This document shows, one piece after another, positions 32,501 through 44,420 of a stretch of 64,000 nucleotides of DNA. The stretch is taken from assembly GCF_021462225.1 (NCBI RefSeq), contig NC_061796.1, positions 46,718,891 to 46,782,890 on the forward strand, written 5' to 3'. Below the pieces are notes generated by a model. It made no database searches. It was not told the DNA's origin and worked only from the letters and a program-made list of their open reading frames with translations. The translations under genes were made by a program, and so were the position numbers. The first letter of the stretch is position 1, and each line of letters begins with the position of its first letter. The DNA comes from Girardinichthys multiradiatus. Taxonomy: Eukaryota > Chordata > Actinopteri > Cyprinodontiformes > Goodeidae.

Positions 32501-35500
32501 ATTTTCATTAGATTACCTATGAAATCATGTTTGCCCCCCATTCAACCCACCGATTCTGCTTAGAATAAACGAGTATAGACAATCAATGGATGAATGACTG
32601 GATTAGATGCTAAAATTCAAATTTTTCGTTCACTTCAGGTTTGACTGAACAATGAAGCCCAAAGAATGCCAAACTCAAGGCTACAAAGTATTTGTTCCTC
32701 AGAAAGTCAAAGCGATAACACCTTTCTACCTCCTCAGCCATTGATTTCAGTTGCTCACATGGACTGAGTTAAGCAACTTGCTTCAAAAGTGCTCGATTCA
32801 AGTGTTGTTTTCAGATCAAACACTTAGGATTAATAGTTTTATGGGTCACAATATCCCACTATTTAATATGCATTTTCTGTCTAGTGTTTCATTCCCTCCT
32901 CCCTCTTTATGTAGTATGCAGGGATCTGTTCCATTGACACTGGGAAGTCATTATTTCTGATTTTGTAGCAATCCCTCAGAACCAAAAACACACGGAGAGC
33001 TTCGACGGGTGCAGTAGTCACAAAGATGAAGCACATCCTCCTCTTCCTCTAGTCTGCAGGATAATTCAGCCTCAAGTACTGACTGACAGGAGACTAGCAA
33101 AACTTTTTTACCTTCTTCCTTTCCGGTTTTTTGAAGTCACAGCTCGTTACGAACTAGGCTACAGCATCCTCTGCTGGACATTACTGGTAACAACATAGAA
33201 TCAGCTTATAAACATAGAATGGGCATTTACACTCCCACCAAATCGTGCTTGATGAGAACTCGTTAACACCGATTCATGCACGATTTTTGAAGTAGCGAAC
33301 AAACCAAATGCAGTTAACGTCACACATTAATTTTCAGGAATAGAACATCCGATGTGAGAGTAATAAACAATGTCAGTTAGTTACTTTCTAAAAGAACTAC
33401 ACGTTTTTGAACAGGTCGCTCAATTATGTGAGGTTTGTGTGTTGTACCCTGCCTCTTTGTTAGAGTTCGATCACCAACTTGAAGCTTAACTCTGCGCACC
33501 AAACCATAATCTTCTTGTGGCGCTTCAACAACTCGACCCAGCTGCCAATGACTTCTGGGAAGCATTTCATCCTTTACGATGACAATGTCATTGATCTCGA
33601 GATTCCGACAGGGCAGGTGCCATTTTTGTCTTGTAGATATGTTTAGAAGGTACTCCACTTTCCACCTACTCCAAAATTGTTCAGCTAGATATTGCACTCT
33701 GCGCCATCTCTTTCTTGCATACAAGTCCTCCTTCACAAACTTTCCAGGGGGAGGCAGTGCAACTTTTGATTTCATTAAGATGAGGTGATTTAGGGTAATT
33801 AATTCCAACAATGCTTAGTGGTCGGCTGTTGATTATAGACATCGCTTCATAAAACAGTGTTCTCAGAGAAGCATCGTCTAGCCTGCCTTGTGATTGAGCA
33901 ATGGTGGTGTTGAGAATGTTGCGAATGGTTCGAATCTGTCGTTCCCAAACCCCTTCAGCATGGCTAGCAGACGGGGCATTAAATACGAATTCACACTGCT
34001 TATCTGCAAAAAACGCCTCCAGGGCATTTGTGTCACATTCTTTGAGAGCCTCCTTCAGCTCATTTTTAGCCCTGATGAAATTTGTACCTTGATCACAGAA
34101 CACCTTACAGATAGCTCCTCTTAAGCTGATAAAGCATCTGAGGGCGTTGATGAAAGAGTCTGTGGAGAGGTTCTCTAACATTTCAATGTGGACTGCGCGT
34201 GAAGAGAGGCAAGTAAAGAGGAGTCCATACCTTTTTTGCTCTTTGCGGCCTTGCTTTATTATGAATGGCCCAAAACAGTCCATCCCACAGTAAATGAAAG
34301 GATCTGAGACTTCAACTCGTTCCTTTGGTAGCTCAGCCATGCGTTGTTCTTCTGTAGGCCGCCGAAGTTTTCGACACTGCATGCATCTGCCTATTAGCTT
34401 TGCGACGTCCTTGCTCCCACCAATCACCCAAAACCCATTTGCTCTGATTTCCATGAGCATCTGGCTTCTGCCTTGATGGCAAATCTTTGAATGAAAGTGA
34501 GACAAGATCAGCATTGTGATGTGATGGTCCTTTGGGAGAATAATAGGGTGTTTAAATACATGGCAGAGTGTTGATTTTTTTAGTCTTCCACCAACCCGAA
34601 GAAGTCCCTGATCCACAATGGGATCCAGTTGAAAGAGGGAACTGGAGCTTGGGAGGCTACCCTTTGCCTTCAACACTATCAGCTCTTGAGGAAAGGCTTG
34701 CTGCTGCAGGAGTTTTAGTACTATGTCAGCAGCTCCTTTGCGTTCATCCGCTGTTACAACATTGCCATATTTGGTTTTCTTTGTCAGTCTTTTTATTCTT
34801 GCAACCACTTTAAGGAGCATTGACCAGCTAGAAAACCTTTCGAATCGACTGAGGATGATGTCTTGTTCGCTTGTTTGAGTTGTCAAGATTTTGACTGATT
34901 TAACTTCTGGATCTCCTACCAGCAGCTCAGCTGATGGGGTAGCTGAATAGGAAATCTCTTGTTCCCAAAGAAACTTTGGGCCAGACAACCAGCACGTTGT
35001 CATGATCTCTGATGCACGAAGGCCTCTAGAGGCATGGTCCGCCGGATTCTGAGCTGTGTCAATGTAGTGCCACTGTTTGGTATCTGTTGTTTCCCTAATC
35101 AGCTGTACACGATTTGCAACAAAGACGTGGAATCTTTGTGCTTCATTGTTGATATATGCCAAGACTACCTGGGAGTCTGTCCAAAAGAACTTCTCATCAA
35201 TGTTCATCTCAAGTTTTGATTTTAGCATGACACTCATTTTAGCGGAGATGACTGCAACTGATAGTTCCAGTCGTGGGATGCTTGTAACTTTGGTAGGTGC
35301 GACTCTAGCTTTAGCCATAACCAGACTACAGTGTAATTTTTTGTCATTACTTTTGAACCTAATGTAGGAGCATGCCCCGTAGCCAATGTTACTGGCATCA
35401 GAGAAGTGATGCAGTTCCACTTTAACAATGTTCTTTAGTTCTGGTGGATGGTAACATCTGGGTACGACAACTGATTTGAGCTTTTCCAAACCATTTTTCC

Positions 35501-38500
35501 AGTCCTCCCACCTTGAGCACAGATTGTCAGGGATGGGATCATCCCATCCAGTCCCTCTACGGCAGAGCTCCTGTACTATACTTTTGCCACTTAAAGTGAA
35601 AGGAGCTACAAACCCTAGTGGGTCATACAAGGATGAAATCACTGATAGTATGCCCCGACGAGTAGGAGGCTGGTTCTTTGTGTTTACATTGAAATTGAAA
35701 GTGTCATTTTTGATTGACCACTGGAATCCAAGCACATGACCTTCATATATAGTATCAGGTTTGAGGTTGAGTGGCTCTTTCTGAGGGTGCAAGATGAGAC
35801 AAAGCATCACTTTGGTTAGAATTGAACTTGTGCAGACGTAAACCTCCACGTTTGCAAAGGGCTTGTGTTTCAGTGATGAGCTCTTGAGCCTCTTTGACTG
35901 ATGGGACACTTATCAGCCCATCATCTACGTAAAAGCTCCTTTCCACAAAGTCTGAGTCAGATCTGTGCTGTTGGGCTAAGTACTTAAGGCCAAAATTAGC
36001 ACATCCAGGAGAAGATCCAGCACCAAACAAATGTACAGCCATCCTGTACTCTTTGGGCTCTGTGTCTAATTGTCCATCCGGCCACCATAGAAATCGTGAG
36101 TAGTTACGCATCTCGGGGCAAACGAAGAACTGATGGAACATTCTTTTGATGTCACAGGTGATAGCCACATTCTCCCTTCTGAAACAACAGAGCACTCCCA
36201 CCAATGAGTTAATCATATCAGGTCCTGTGAGAAGAGTATCGTTCAGTGAGACACCGAGAAACTTGGCAGAACAATCAAAGACAACTCTTAACTTTGTTGG
36301 CTTTTTGGGGTGGTACACCCCATGATGTGGTATGTACCATGCAATCTCATTAGTCACAGGCTGGGCTAGTTCTGCATCACCACTGCTGATAATGTCTCTC
36401 ATAAAGGCACTGTAATGCTCATGATACTGTTTGTCAGCCTTTAGCTTTTTCTTTAGGTGTTGCTGTTGAACAGTAGCTAGCCTCTTATTGTTGGCAAGGG
36501 CTGGTGGCTTATTATCCTTGAAAGGAAGGGGCATCTGGTAGTGTCCATCGTCTCTTTGCTTTATTGTGTCACTGAGGAGCTGTAAAAAATAAACATCATC
36601 CTGAGATACGTACTTATCTTCATAGTTTCTCTCATTGAAGTCTAACTCTAAGACCTTTAACACATCAGCAGCTGAGGGAGTGGGCATTTCTTTAACTATT
36701 ATTTGGTGCACATAACTCTGATTTCCCCCTCTGTCTAAGTGGGGATTGCCAGACCCAATGATGCTCCAACCGAGTATGGTTCTTTGTGCAAAGGGCTCGG
36801 TCAGTTGTCCTGTAACAACTTCTAGGGGAGCTAGTGCTGATGGACAGTCATACCCGATTAGCAACCCCACTTCACAATCTTGTAGTGGCTGTAACTGGTT
36901 GGCTATACTTTTCAGGTGTGGCCACTGCAGTTTCTCTAGTTGGAATATGGGACTTGTCAACTGGGATAAAGTCACGAGAGTAGGCTTGCTTTATTTTGAC
37001 ATGGGTGTCAGAGTTGAAGCTGCGCACCTGCAGGTTGCTAGCAAGTTTACTTGCCACAACTGTCTCAGCAGAGGTCATTGTGCTAAGCTTTAACTGCACT
37101 GGTTGATTATCGACATTCAACTCGGACGCTAAATCTCCTAAAATAAAGGAAGAGTCACTCTGGGTGAAATATGTGAGTATTTCTTTCTTTGGTTCAGATG
37201 CAGCTGACACAAAAACTGGTACGATGTTGGATGTGGCAGATGTCTTTCTTGTGAGTAGATGGGTCATGACTTTATGCTCTTCCTTGTTTGCACTCTCAGC
37301 TGGGGAACTAAAGTCCTCAGTTCTCCTTTTTTCTGGTTCCTTTGCTCTGTATGTGTGCAGACAGGTAGGGTGACGTCGACCGCACTCACTGCAGGAGTGA
37401 CGTCCTTTGCATTCTTTAGATACATGGCCTTTTCTCAAACATCCAAAGCAGAGGTAATTTTCACGAATGAAAACTTTCCTTTGATCAATGGGTTTTGCTG
37501 CAAAGGTGGAACACTTGGTTATGCCATGTGATTCTTCCTTGCAAAACAAACAAGGGGGTTTAGGTTTAGGAATGACCGCTATAGGTAAGGGAGACTTTTT
37601 CTGGACAATTGTGCTAAGTGCTTTAGCTCTTTTAATGTGTCTCTCCTCTGTTTTTTCACTCATGAGGAACGGTGAGGCAACAGGGTTACATGCAACTTTA
37701 GCTTCCTTTTGAATGAACTGCGTGAAGTGAGCAAAGCTGGGATACTCCTGGTGTTTGTCTAACTCCTCCACAACAATGCGACTCCATCTCTGTGTTATCC
37801 AATTAGGCAGTTTTTTGAGAAGCTTGTGATTTTCCTCACAATCATTGAGGATATCCAGACCTTTGACTTGGGAAATAGCCTCTGCACAACCTTGGAGAAA
37901 GTCTGCAAACTCCCTCAGTGCTAGGGGGTCATTAGCAGGTATCTTGGGCCATTTTGCAAGTTTGGTTCTAAAGGCTCTTTGGACAATAAATAGGCTACCA
38001 TACCTTTAAATAATAAAGGGAACACTCAAATAACATCGTAGATCTGAATGAATGAAATATTCTCATTGAATACTTTGTTCTGTACAAAGTTGAATGTGCT
38101 GACAACAAAATCACACAAAAATCATCAATGGAAATCAAATTTATGAACCAATGGAGGCCTGGATTTGGAGTCACACACAAAATTAAAGTGGAAAAACACA
38201 CTAGAGGCTGATCCATCTTTGATGTAATGTCCTTAAAACAAGTCAAAATGAGGCTCAGTATTGTGTGTGACCTCCACGTGTCTGTATGACCTCCCTACAA
38301 CACCTGGACATGCTCCTGATGAGACGGCAGATGGTCTCCTGAGGGATCTCCTCCCTGACCTGGACTAAAGCATCCACCAACTCCTGGACAGTCTGTGATG
38401 CAACGTGACGTTGGCGGATGGAGCGAGTCATGATGTTCCAGATGTGCTCAATCGGATTCAGGTCTGGGGAACGGGCGGGCCAGTCCATAGCTTCAATGTC

Positions 38501-41500
38501 TTCATCTTGCAGGAACTGCTGACACACTCCAGCCACATGAGGTCTAGCATTGTCCTGCATTAGGAGGAACCCAGGGCCAACTGCACCAGCATATGGTCTC
38601 ACAAGGGGTCTGAAGATCTCATCTCGGTACCTAATGGCAGTCATGCTACCTCTGGCAAACTCATGGAAAGAAATGCCACCCCACACCATTACTGACCCAC
38701 TGCCAAACCGGTCATGCTGAAGGATGTTGCAGGCAGCAGATCGCTCTCCACGGTGTCTCCAGACTCCGTCACGTCTGTCACAGGTGCTCAGTGTGAACCT
38801 GCTTTCATCTGTGAAGAGCACAGGGCACCAGTGGCAAGTTTACCAATCCTGGTGTTCTTTGGCAAATGCCAAGCGTCCTGCACGGTGTTGGGCTGTGAGC
38901 ACAACCCCCATTTGTGGATGTCAGGCCCTCATACCATCCTCATGGAGTCGGTTTCTAACCGTTTGTGCAGACAGATGCACATTTGTGGCCTGCTGGAGGT
39001 CATTTTGCAGGGCTCTGGCAGTACTCCTCCTGTTCCTCCTTGCACAAAGGCGGAGGTGGCGGTCCTGCTGCTGGGTTGTTGCCCTCCTACGGCCTCCTCC
39101 ACGACTCCTGGTGTACTGGCCTGTCTCCTGGTAGCACCTCCAGGTTCTGGACACTACGCCGACAGACACAGCAAACCTTCTTGCCACAGCTGGCATTGAT
39201 GTGCCATCCTGGATGAGCTGCACTACCTGAGCCACTTGTGTGGGTTTCATGAGTCTGTCTCATGCTACCACGAGTGTGAAAGCACCACCAACATTCAAAA
39301 GTGACCAAAACATCAGCCACAAAGCAACAGCATGTGAAATTGATTGTCAGTCAGTGTTGCTTCCTAAGTGGACAGTTTGATTTCACAGACATTTGATTTA
39401 CTTGGAGTTACATTGTGTTGTTCAAGTGTTCCCTTTATTTTTTTGAGCAGTGTATATGTCTATAACTTTAAAGTTCCTCTCTTAGGTTTAGGGTGAATTA
39501 CTTTTATTTGCCAGTGTAATTTATGCACTAATCATACTCTATAGAAACAACTCAAAGAGAAAAAAACAGTTGCGGATCATGCCTTGTCATAGAGATATTG
39601 CATTTATGTTTATGTGCAGGTCTATGTATGGAACTATGCCCTTTCCCAAACTTCCATGGATTACCATGAATTTTATGGTAAAAACAGGATAAATATGTCT
39701 TTTCTCATGTTTAAACATAAAACACCCCAAAACATTTACAAACACAAATCTACGAAATTTATATTATCCGATGTCTTCACATTCAGCAGCAGAGAGGGAT
39801 TAGAGTTAGACCAGTTATCCCGGTCTCAGATTTCAGAACAAAGTACACCTGATTAGTCCGGCCCAGAACTGACCACCTCATTTAAAGAATATATACCTAT
39901 CTATTTCGTATGGTTCAGGTTAAACGATTTTGGTTACCCGACATTTGGAAACTCAGTGGTTCCATGTTTCAGAACAACTACCCCAGAAACCAGTTCCTGT
40001 TTCTCTCCCGGTGGCTGTGCAGTAGAGTCAGAACACCGGAAGAGTTGACTGAACCAGGTGAAAGCTCTGTCTAGCCACCTCTGCCATAAATTAAATAATT
40101 GCTCAAAAATTCTTGGAGGCTAAGGCGTTAAACTCAATGAGAGTATCTGACTGGTCCAATTTTTATCATGAAGTGAACAAGTCCTCTTGAACACTTTCAG
40201 TTTTCTGTAACTGGACAGCCCTCTGTGGCTGTAGATTAGATAATCTCAGCAGCCGTTTCTGGACAATAAAATTTGCTGCTGTAGGTTTAGATTTTAATAT
40301 TTAAACTAGCTAGACTTCTTTTATTGCTTTATATATCTAAACTGACTATCAAATATCTAAAAGACTGGATTGTCTGAAATCACCCCTCACTTCTGAAACC
40401 CCCTAAAAAGTCAGTTACACTATATAGTTAAGACCAAAAATATCCATTTTTGAGCTAGCAACAAACATCTGTATAAAACATTATAAGCTTATGAAATACG
40501 ACAGTAAATGTAACACAACAGAATATAAAAACATTTTCTGTGAGCTGTTTCTGTGCAAACAGCCTACCGAAAAATCCTCAGTTAGGCATCAGTCACTGAA
40601 AAATGTCCATTTGGGACAGAATAAAGGCGAGAATCAGGGACAGTTTAGTCTCTATGAAGAGAGTCAGGATACCCCCTGAGGATTTGAACGGTGTAGAGGT
40701 AGGACCAGCATCTCCTGTTTGTTGCTGTTAAATCTGTAACACCAGTCGATCAACCTCATCCTGGTAGACTGATAACACAGTAGTGATTCCAATGATCTAC
40801 TAAACTGACGTTTGCCTAATTTTGTCCATTTTCATTATTTAAGGTGGTCTAATCTGTCGAGCAGTTCTATCCACGTCTCCCAATCACAACGTGCACACGT
40901 TCATTTCCCTGTCATCACCACTGGCTGGACAGTACGGAGGTTAGATGTTTCCTACAGCGTTTGGTTGTCCAGCTTTTCTCTTCTTCACACAACTTCTATT
41001 GTTTAAAGGATACTGAAGATAAGGCTGACAGACATGGTCTTTATTCACAGACACAGATTACCTGAAGTGGGTGTTTCCTGACTGTGCGAAGAAGGCGGTT
41101 CATGTTTTCTGCTACAACAAATGGGGGCAGAAATGCTCTATTTGTGACTACTGGAACGGTGGGCTGTGAGCAGAAACACTACGTGACCTTCTCAGTAACC
41201 AGACCACAAAACAAAGACTGTGGTTTCTCTCTGTGCAGACCCTCACCATAGAGCAGGCTACCTGAGGAGTAACACCTTTCTGCCTCTGGTCAATGGTGAA
41301 AAACCTCACAAGTTCATTAAAGGTAGTAAAACTAGCTTTCTTCATGGCACCTTTGGTCTTTATTTATTTAGTTATTTATTTAATCACATCCTGTCCTCAC
41401 AACGTTGGCAGTCTAGTAGACCTAGCTGCCTTACAGTGTCTGCGCAGGTTTGCTCAACAAAAATGGGAGAATGGAATAAAACCCCTATAGTATAATTGAC

Positions 41501-44420
41501 TTTATTTAATTAAAGCCGTGGTCCATCTACATTCTGACCCTCGCCTGCGGTCATGAGTTATGGATCATGACCCAAAGAACGAGATCCCAGGTACAAGCGG
41601 CCAAAATGAACTCAGCATCAAAAGGAGCTAGTTGAGGTGGTTCGAGCACATCCCATTGGAAGGAGACCCCAGAGAAGACTCAGGACTTGCTGGGTCTGGC
41701 CTGGGAACACCTCCAGAATGAGCTGGGAAATGCTGCTGGTGAGAAAAATGTCTGGGTTTCACTCCTGGACCCGTTGTCCCCAGAAAATGATGGATGGACT
41801 AATTAAAACCACAATTAACCACATCTGGCTCAGGCAACAGAGTGGAATGGATCCAACAATTATAAAGAGACAGCAATGACATGGGAGAGGAAGGAAAGAG
41901 ATGGCAGGAAGAACCAGGGAGGTGACAACACCTCCAAACAAGGATTACATGCACAGACACACAAGCACACAACCATGAATAATAAAATGATAGTTAAATA
42001 AGCAAGAACATATATCTAAAAAACATATCTGTTGCTGGTACATCCATGATGGTAGCAGTTGATCCTCAGTTTCTTAGCAGCTGAATGCCTCTTGTGTGTT
42101 CATCATGGCTAATTACTATTAGCCAGACAGTGACTGTAAAATGCTAGACGCTCTAAGCCACCATAGCTTTTAGCCATTAGGACCATCATCTTAATTTCCC
42201 ATATGTGACACAGGAATGCAGCCTTGTGCAAACATAGATGCCCAAAAATTTGGCGTTTCCAAACTGTGGTGGAATAGTTGGACTGAGGTGAATATTGAAG
42301 TTAATTTGAAGAGCTATTCATTTGTTCATTTAATGGATTATTGAGAGATGGGTGAGAACTTGTATATAAATATTATTGTCGTTAAAAGAGGGAAATCTTC
42401 TATTTTGAGGAAACGTAACACTTTATCAACACATCATCAACATAGAGGTTGATTATTTCAGTCGAACCACCTGTTTAACTCTGGTGGTATTTGCTCTTTA
42501 TATGAAACAAAACTTTCATCTTATCCGTACATCTATTTCCTCAGATTGGAGAGAAAATGTCCTTCGGATCAAGAAGATGGTGCTGATTGGAGGTCCAGAT
42601 GATGGCGTCATCACTCCATGGCAATCCAGGTTTTAAGATCTTCCCAAATGTTTTACATACATATCTCATTACCTGGTAAATGCCATCTCACCGACAAAAG
42701 GAAGCTGTCATGATGGCTACCCAGGAGGAATGGCCTACTTTGGTTGTAATTTACTTAAATGATGTCTTGTGCCTCAGAGAGCATTATAAGTGTTAGTTAA
42801 AGCTTGATGGAAGACACATTTTGTGTTTGCATGAACACATAAAAATAACCTTTACCTCAATAGCGCTTTAACAACAAAATACAGAAACAGTTACTCACAG
42901 CATTGTTTCATACAATAAGTTTCTACCAAAATAGGTCCAGGGGTTTCAGAACATTTTAACCAGCAATACTTGGTTCCTCTTTTCTGCACAGCCACTACGG
43001 GTCCTATGATACCAAGGAAGATGTTGTGGAAATGAGAAACCAGGAGGTAGGTGGCAAACAGTTGTTTTTTTCTGCAACCAGTTGATGATTCTTTAATCTC
43101 GTTCAACTAAAATCAGTCACTGTCATAAGAAAACCTGATCATAGTGTAAAATACCCCCTTCTGAGGGTAGGAATCTGAAATTTATGAAGATTATGAGCTG
43201 GTGGGTCACTTTTGTCATGTTCCTGGGGGCTAAAACTAGACTTTCCGTTGGTCTGTGTTGCACCGCGTTAGAGAATGACTTCCTTTGTTCGTTTGGAAAA
43301 TTTTAATAAAAATGAACATCATGTGGTAAACCTGTCAGTTTAGTAAGTGAGTAAATTTCGTTTTGAGCCTTTTACAGACAAAACCATCACAAAGCGCTCT
43401 ACAAAAACCATTAAAATAACTATTAAAATGAAGTGCAAAGGTAAAAAAGCTAAAATTACACACAATGAACAGAAAGCCTGTTTAAACAGGACGCATTTTA
43501 AGAGTCCGTAGAGTAAACCAAACGTAGCTGTAGAGGTAGACTGGTCCACAGCCTTGGTGCCGTGGAACATTCTGAGACTCTGGACGAAGAACAAGACTGA
43601 ACGTTTACATGTGGGTCAAAGCCCAGAGAAGGGTTGAATATTACACAAATATTTCCAATGCTGGACCTAGAAGTTGAACAAAAAGAAGCAAGAGCCTGAA
43701 TTGATTTTTTGATATAGTTCAGGAGGATCTATAATCATGGTCTCGGTCTTTTTGGAGTTCAAACAAGGTAATTGCTGTAAAGCCGGTCGCTAATCTGAGG
43801 TAAACAGTGGACTAGGGTGTTCAGCCTATCCAGCTGATGAGGCTTAAAAGAAATATACCGCTAAATATCATCTGATGTCATTAAAACATTCAATGATGCC
43901 AGCTAAAAAGAGCATGTAAAAAGGAAATAATAATGGACCCAGAACCGACCACAAATTGTTTGCCATAACAGAAAAAGAAGAAAACCAATCTAGTGCAGAA
44001 CCAGAGATACCAGCTAAAAACTGTAAAATTCAGTAAAATGTCATGGTAAGGCTGCATTGAGATTAAGTACCATTATTATGGAACATGTCCCTGCATCAGA
44101 AGCCTTTAAAAGAGAGAAGTGCAGTTTTTAAAGCGAGTCTATATGTAGTAGAGTTCAACAACTCCACAACAAACACTTCGGTATATTTTGTTAAAGCCTG
44201 TCAGGCTGCTTGTTGTTTCACATTTATCTCATCAACAGCTTAGGAAATGTGTTTCTGTCTTCTCTGCTTTTGACAGTTTTACAAGAACGACACGTTTGGC
44301 CTGAAGACGCTGGATGCTCGCGGCGACGTGTCAGTGTGTGTTCAGTCCGGAGTGGAGCACACACACTGGCACTCCAACTTCACCGTGTTCACCAACTGCA
44401 TAGAGAAGTGGCTCATATGA
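29539..44420 (+). CDS. ppt2: Lysosomal palmitoyl-protein thioesterase 2, 8 coding exons
   Basis: Exons: 29539-29691, 32255-32408, 40844-40939, 41051-41158, 41239-41322, 42545-42629, 42992-43046, 44277-44420. All are GT-AG and in phase, giving 292 aa (human 302). Residues 1 to about 25 are a signal peptide (hydrophobic [10 protein letters not shown]). The alpha/beta-hydrolase core starts [13 protein letters not shown]. The nucleophile is Ser101 in CFSQGG, the Asp lies in [11 protein letters not shown] (217/218) and the His is H273 in EHTHWHSN, matching the human Ser111-Asp228-His283 triad. PPT2 hydrolyses acyl-CoA-type and short S-acyl thioesters in lysosomes; unlike PPT1 it does not act on palmitoylated proteins. 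Intron 2 is 8.4 kb because of a BEL/Pao and a Tc1 insertion, both antisense. The start is the Met directly before the signal peptide. Confidence 0.95.
30545..31200. repeat. Unclassified dispersed repeat in ppt2 intron 1
   Basis: Contains aggacccagtacggagccct and tgaatgttgtcagcaaaact, phrases related to those at 17.7 kb and 43.9 kb. The minus strand has an open stretch of about 118 codons (30547-30903) with no motif I know. It is probably a dead mobile element. Confidence 0.35.
32964..33231 (-). repeat. Probable 3' LTR of the BEL/Pao element
   Basis: On the minus strand a purine-rich ggtgggag directly precedes TGTAAATGCCC at 33231, as expected for a polypurine tract followed by the LTR 5' TG. 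A CTACA at 32964 would close a 268-bp LTR with TG...CA ends. The 5' LTR is absent, so the lower boundary cannot be confirmed by comparison. Confidence 0.45.
33377..35909 (-). pseudogene. BEL/Pao pol: RNase H and integrase part
   Basis: A 742-codon frame (33681-35909) followed by a second overlapping frame to 33377. The first part holds the RT thumb and RNase H-like region ([31 protein letters not shown]). The integrase then begins with the H2C2 zinc domain ([10 protein letters not shown]...CMQCRKL) and the core has Asp in GMDCFGPF, Asp in CDQGTNF and Glu in [11 protein letters not shown]. The frameshift near 33.75 kb separates the C-terminal chromatin-binding end ([12 protein letters not shown]). 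The domain residues look intact, so the copy is fairly recent. Confidence 0.85.
35755..36975 (-). pseudogene. BEL/Pao pol: protease end and reverse transcriptase part
   Basis: A 406-codon frame. It opens with the C-terminal half of the retropepsin-like domain ([24 protein letters not shown]). The RT palm follows with the first Asp in [12 protein letters not shown] and the YVDD box at about 35917-35931. It is separated from gag by a frameshift inside the protease (overlap 36872-36975) and from RNase H by another (overlap 35755-35909). Confidence 0.85.
36872..38007 (-). pseudogene. BEL/Pao gag C-terminal half and protease start
   Basis: The frame runs from the Tc1 junction at about 38005 ([20 protein letters not shown]) down to 36872. 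It has gag homology followed by three Cys/His knuckle-like clusters ([41 protein letters not shown]) and the start of the aspartic protease. There the frame is lost. The gag N-terminus is missing. Confidence 0.85.
38008..39456 (-). mobile_element. Nearly full-length Tc1-like transposon with two nonsense mutations
   Basis: The right end is complete (ttttttgagcagtgta). The left end begins at taataaagggaacactcaaa and lacks about 14 outer bases. The minus-strand transposase frame runs from 39250 ([14 protein letters not shown]) to 38255 and is continuous apart from a TGA at 38921-38923, where the family has Arg, and a TAA at 38840-38842. The DD34E residues are visible in [20 protein letters not shown] and DLNPIEHIW. 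The copy is recent but non-functional. It abuts the truncated gag of the BEL/Pao element. Confidence 0.9.
39457..40843. other. ppt2 intron 2, distal part; nothing recognised
   Basis: AT-rich intronic DNA between the Tc1 right terminus and ppt2 exon 3. It does not continue the BEL/Pao gag frame, and I found no exon or repeat signature that I can name. Confidence 0.4.
41520..41800 (+). mobile_element. LINE RT C-terminal remnant in ppt2 intron 5
   Basis: The plus strand reads [24 protein letters not shown] sequence, then a [22 protein letters not shown] stretch ending near tgatggatgga. This matches the end of ORF2 (the RLRWFGHV...GRPRRTW motif) and 3' tail of a very common fish non-LTR element. 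It is fragmented by indels. Confidence 0.6.
43370..44060. repeat. Unclassified dispersed repeat in ppt2 intron 7
   Basis: Contains ataatggacccagaaccgac and a region on connecting phrases shared with 17.7 kb and 31.1 kb. The minus-strand piece 43340-43600 (acagacaaaaccatcacaaa onward) resembles the repeat start. No coding capacity remains. Confidence 0.35.

Larger units (their letters stand above)
32964..38007 (-). mobile_element. BEL/Pao LTR retrotransposon, 5'-truncated, in ppt2 intron 2
   Basis: Minus-strand gag-pol order: gag with zinc knuckles, aspartic protease, reverse transcriptase, RNase H, integrase, then a candidate 3' LTR. The gene order and the RT sequence ([26 protein letters not shown]) are diagnostic of BEL/Pao. 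The upstream end stops inside gag ([12 protein letters not shown] at about 38005), where the sequence passes directly into a Tc1 element, so the 5' LTR and start of gag are lost. At least three frameshifts break gag-pol. It is antisense to ppt2. Confidence 0.9.

Noticed and set aside
32880..32960. Possible ppt2 exon after the acceptor-like ctttatgtag
   Set aside because: The translation ([14 protein letters not shown] then stop) does not fit PPT2; the true exon 3 with [10 protein letters not shown] is at 40844-40939.
33377..38007. Endogenous retrovirus
   Set aside because: RT and integrase sequence and domain order are those of BEL/Pao retrotransposons, and no envelope frame is present between integrase and LTR.
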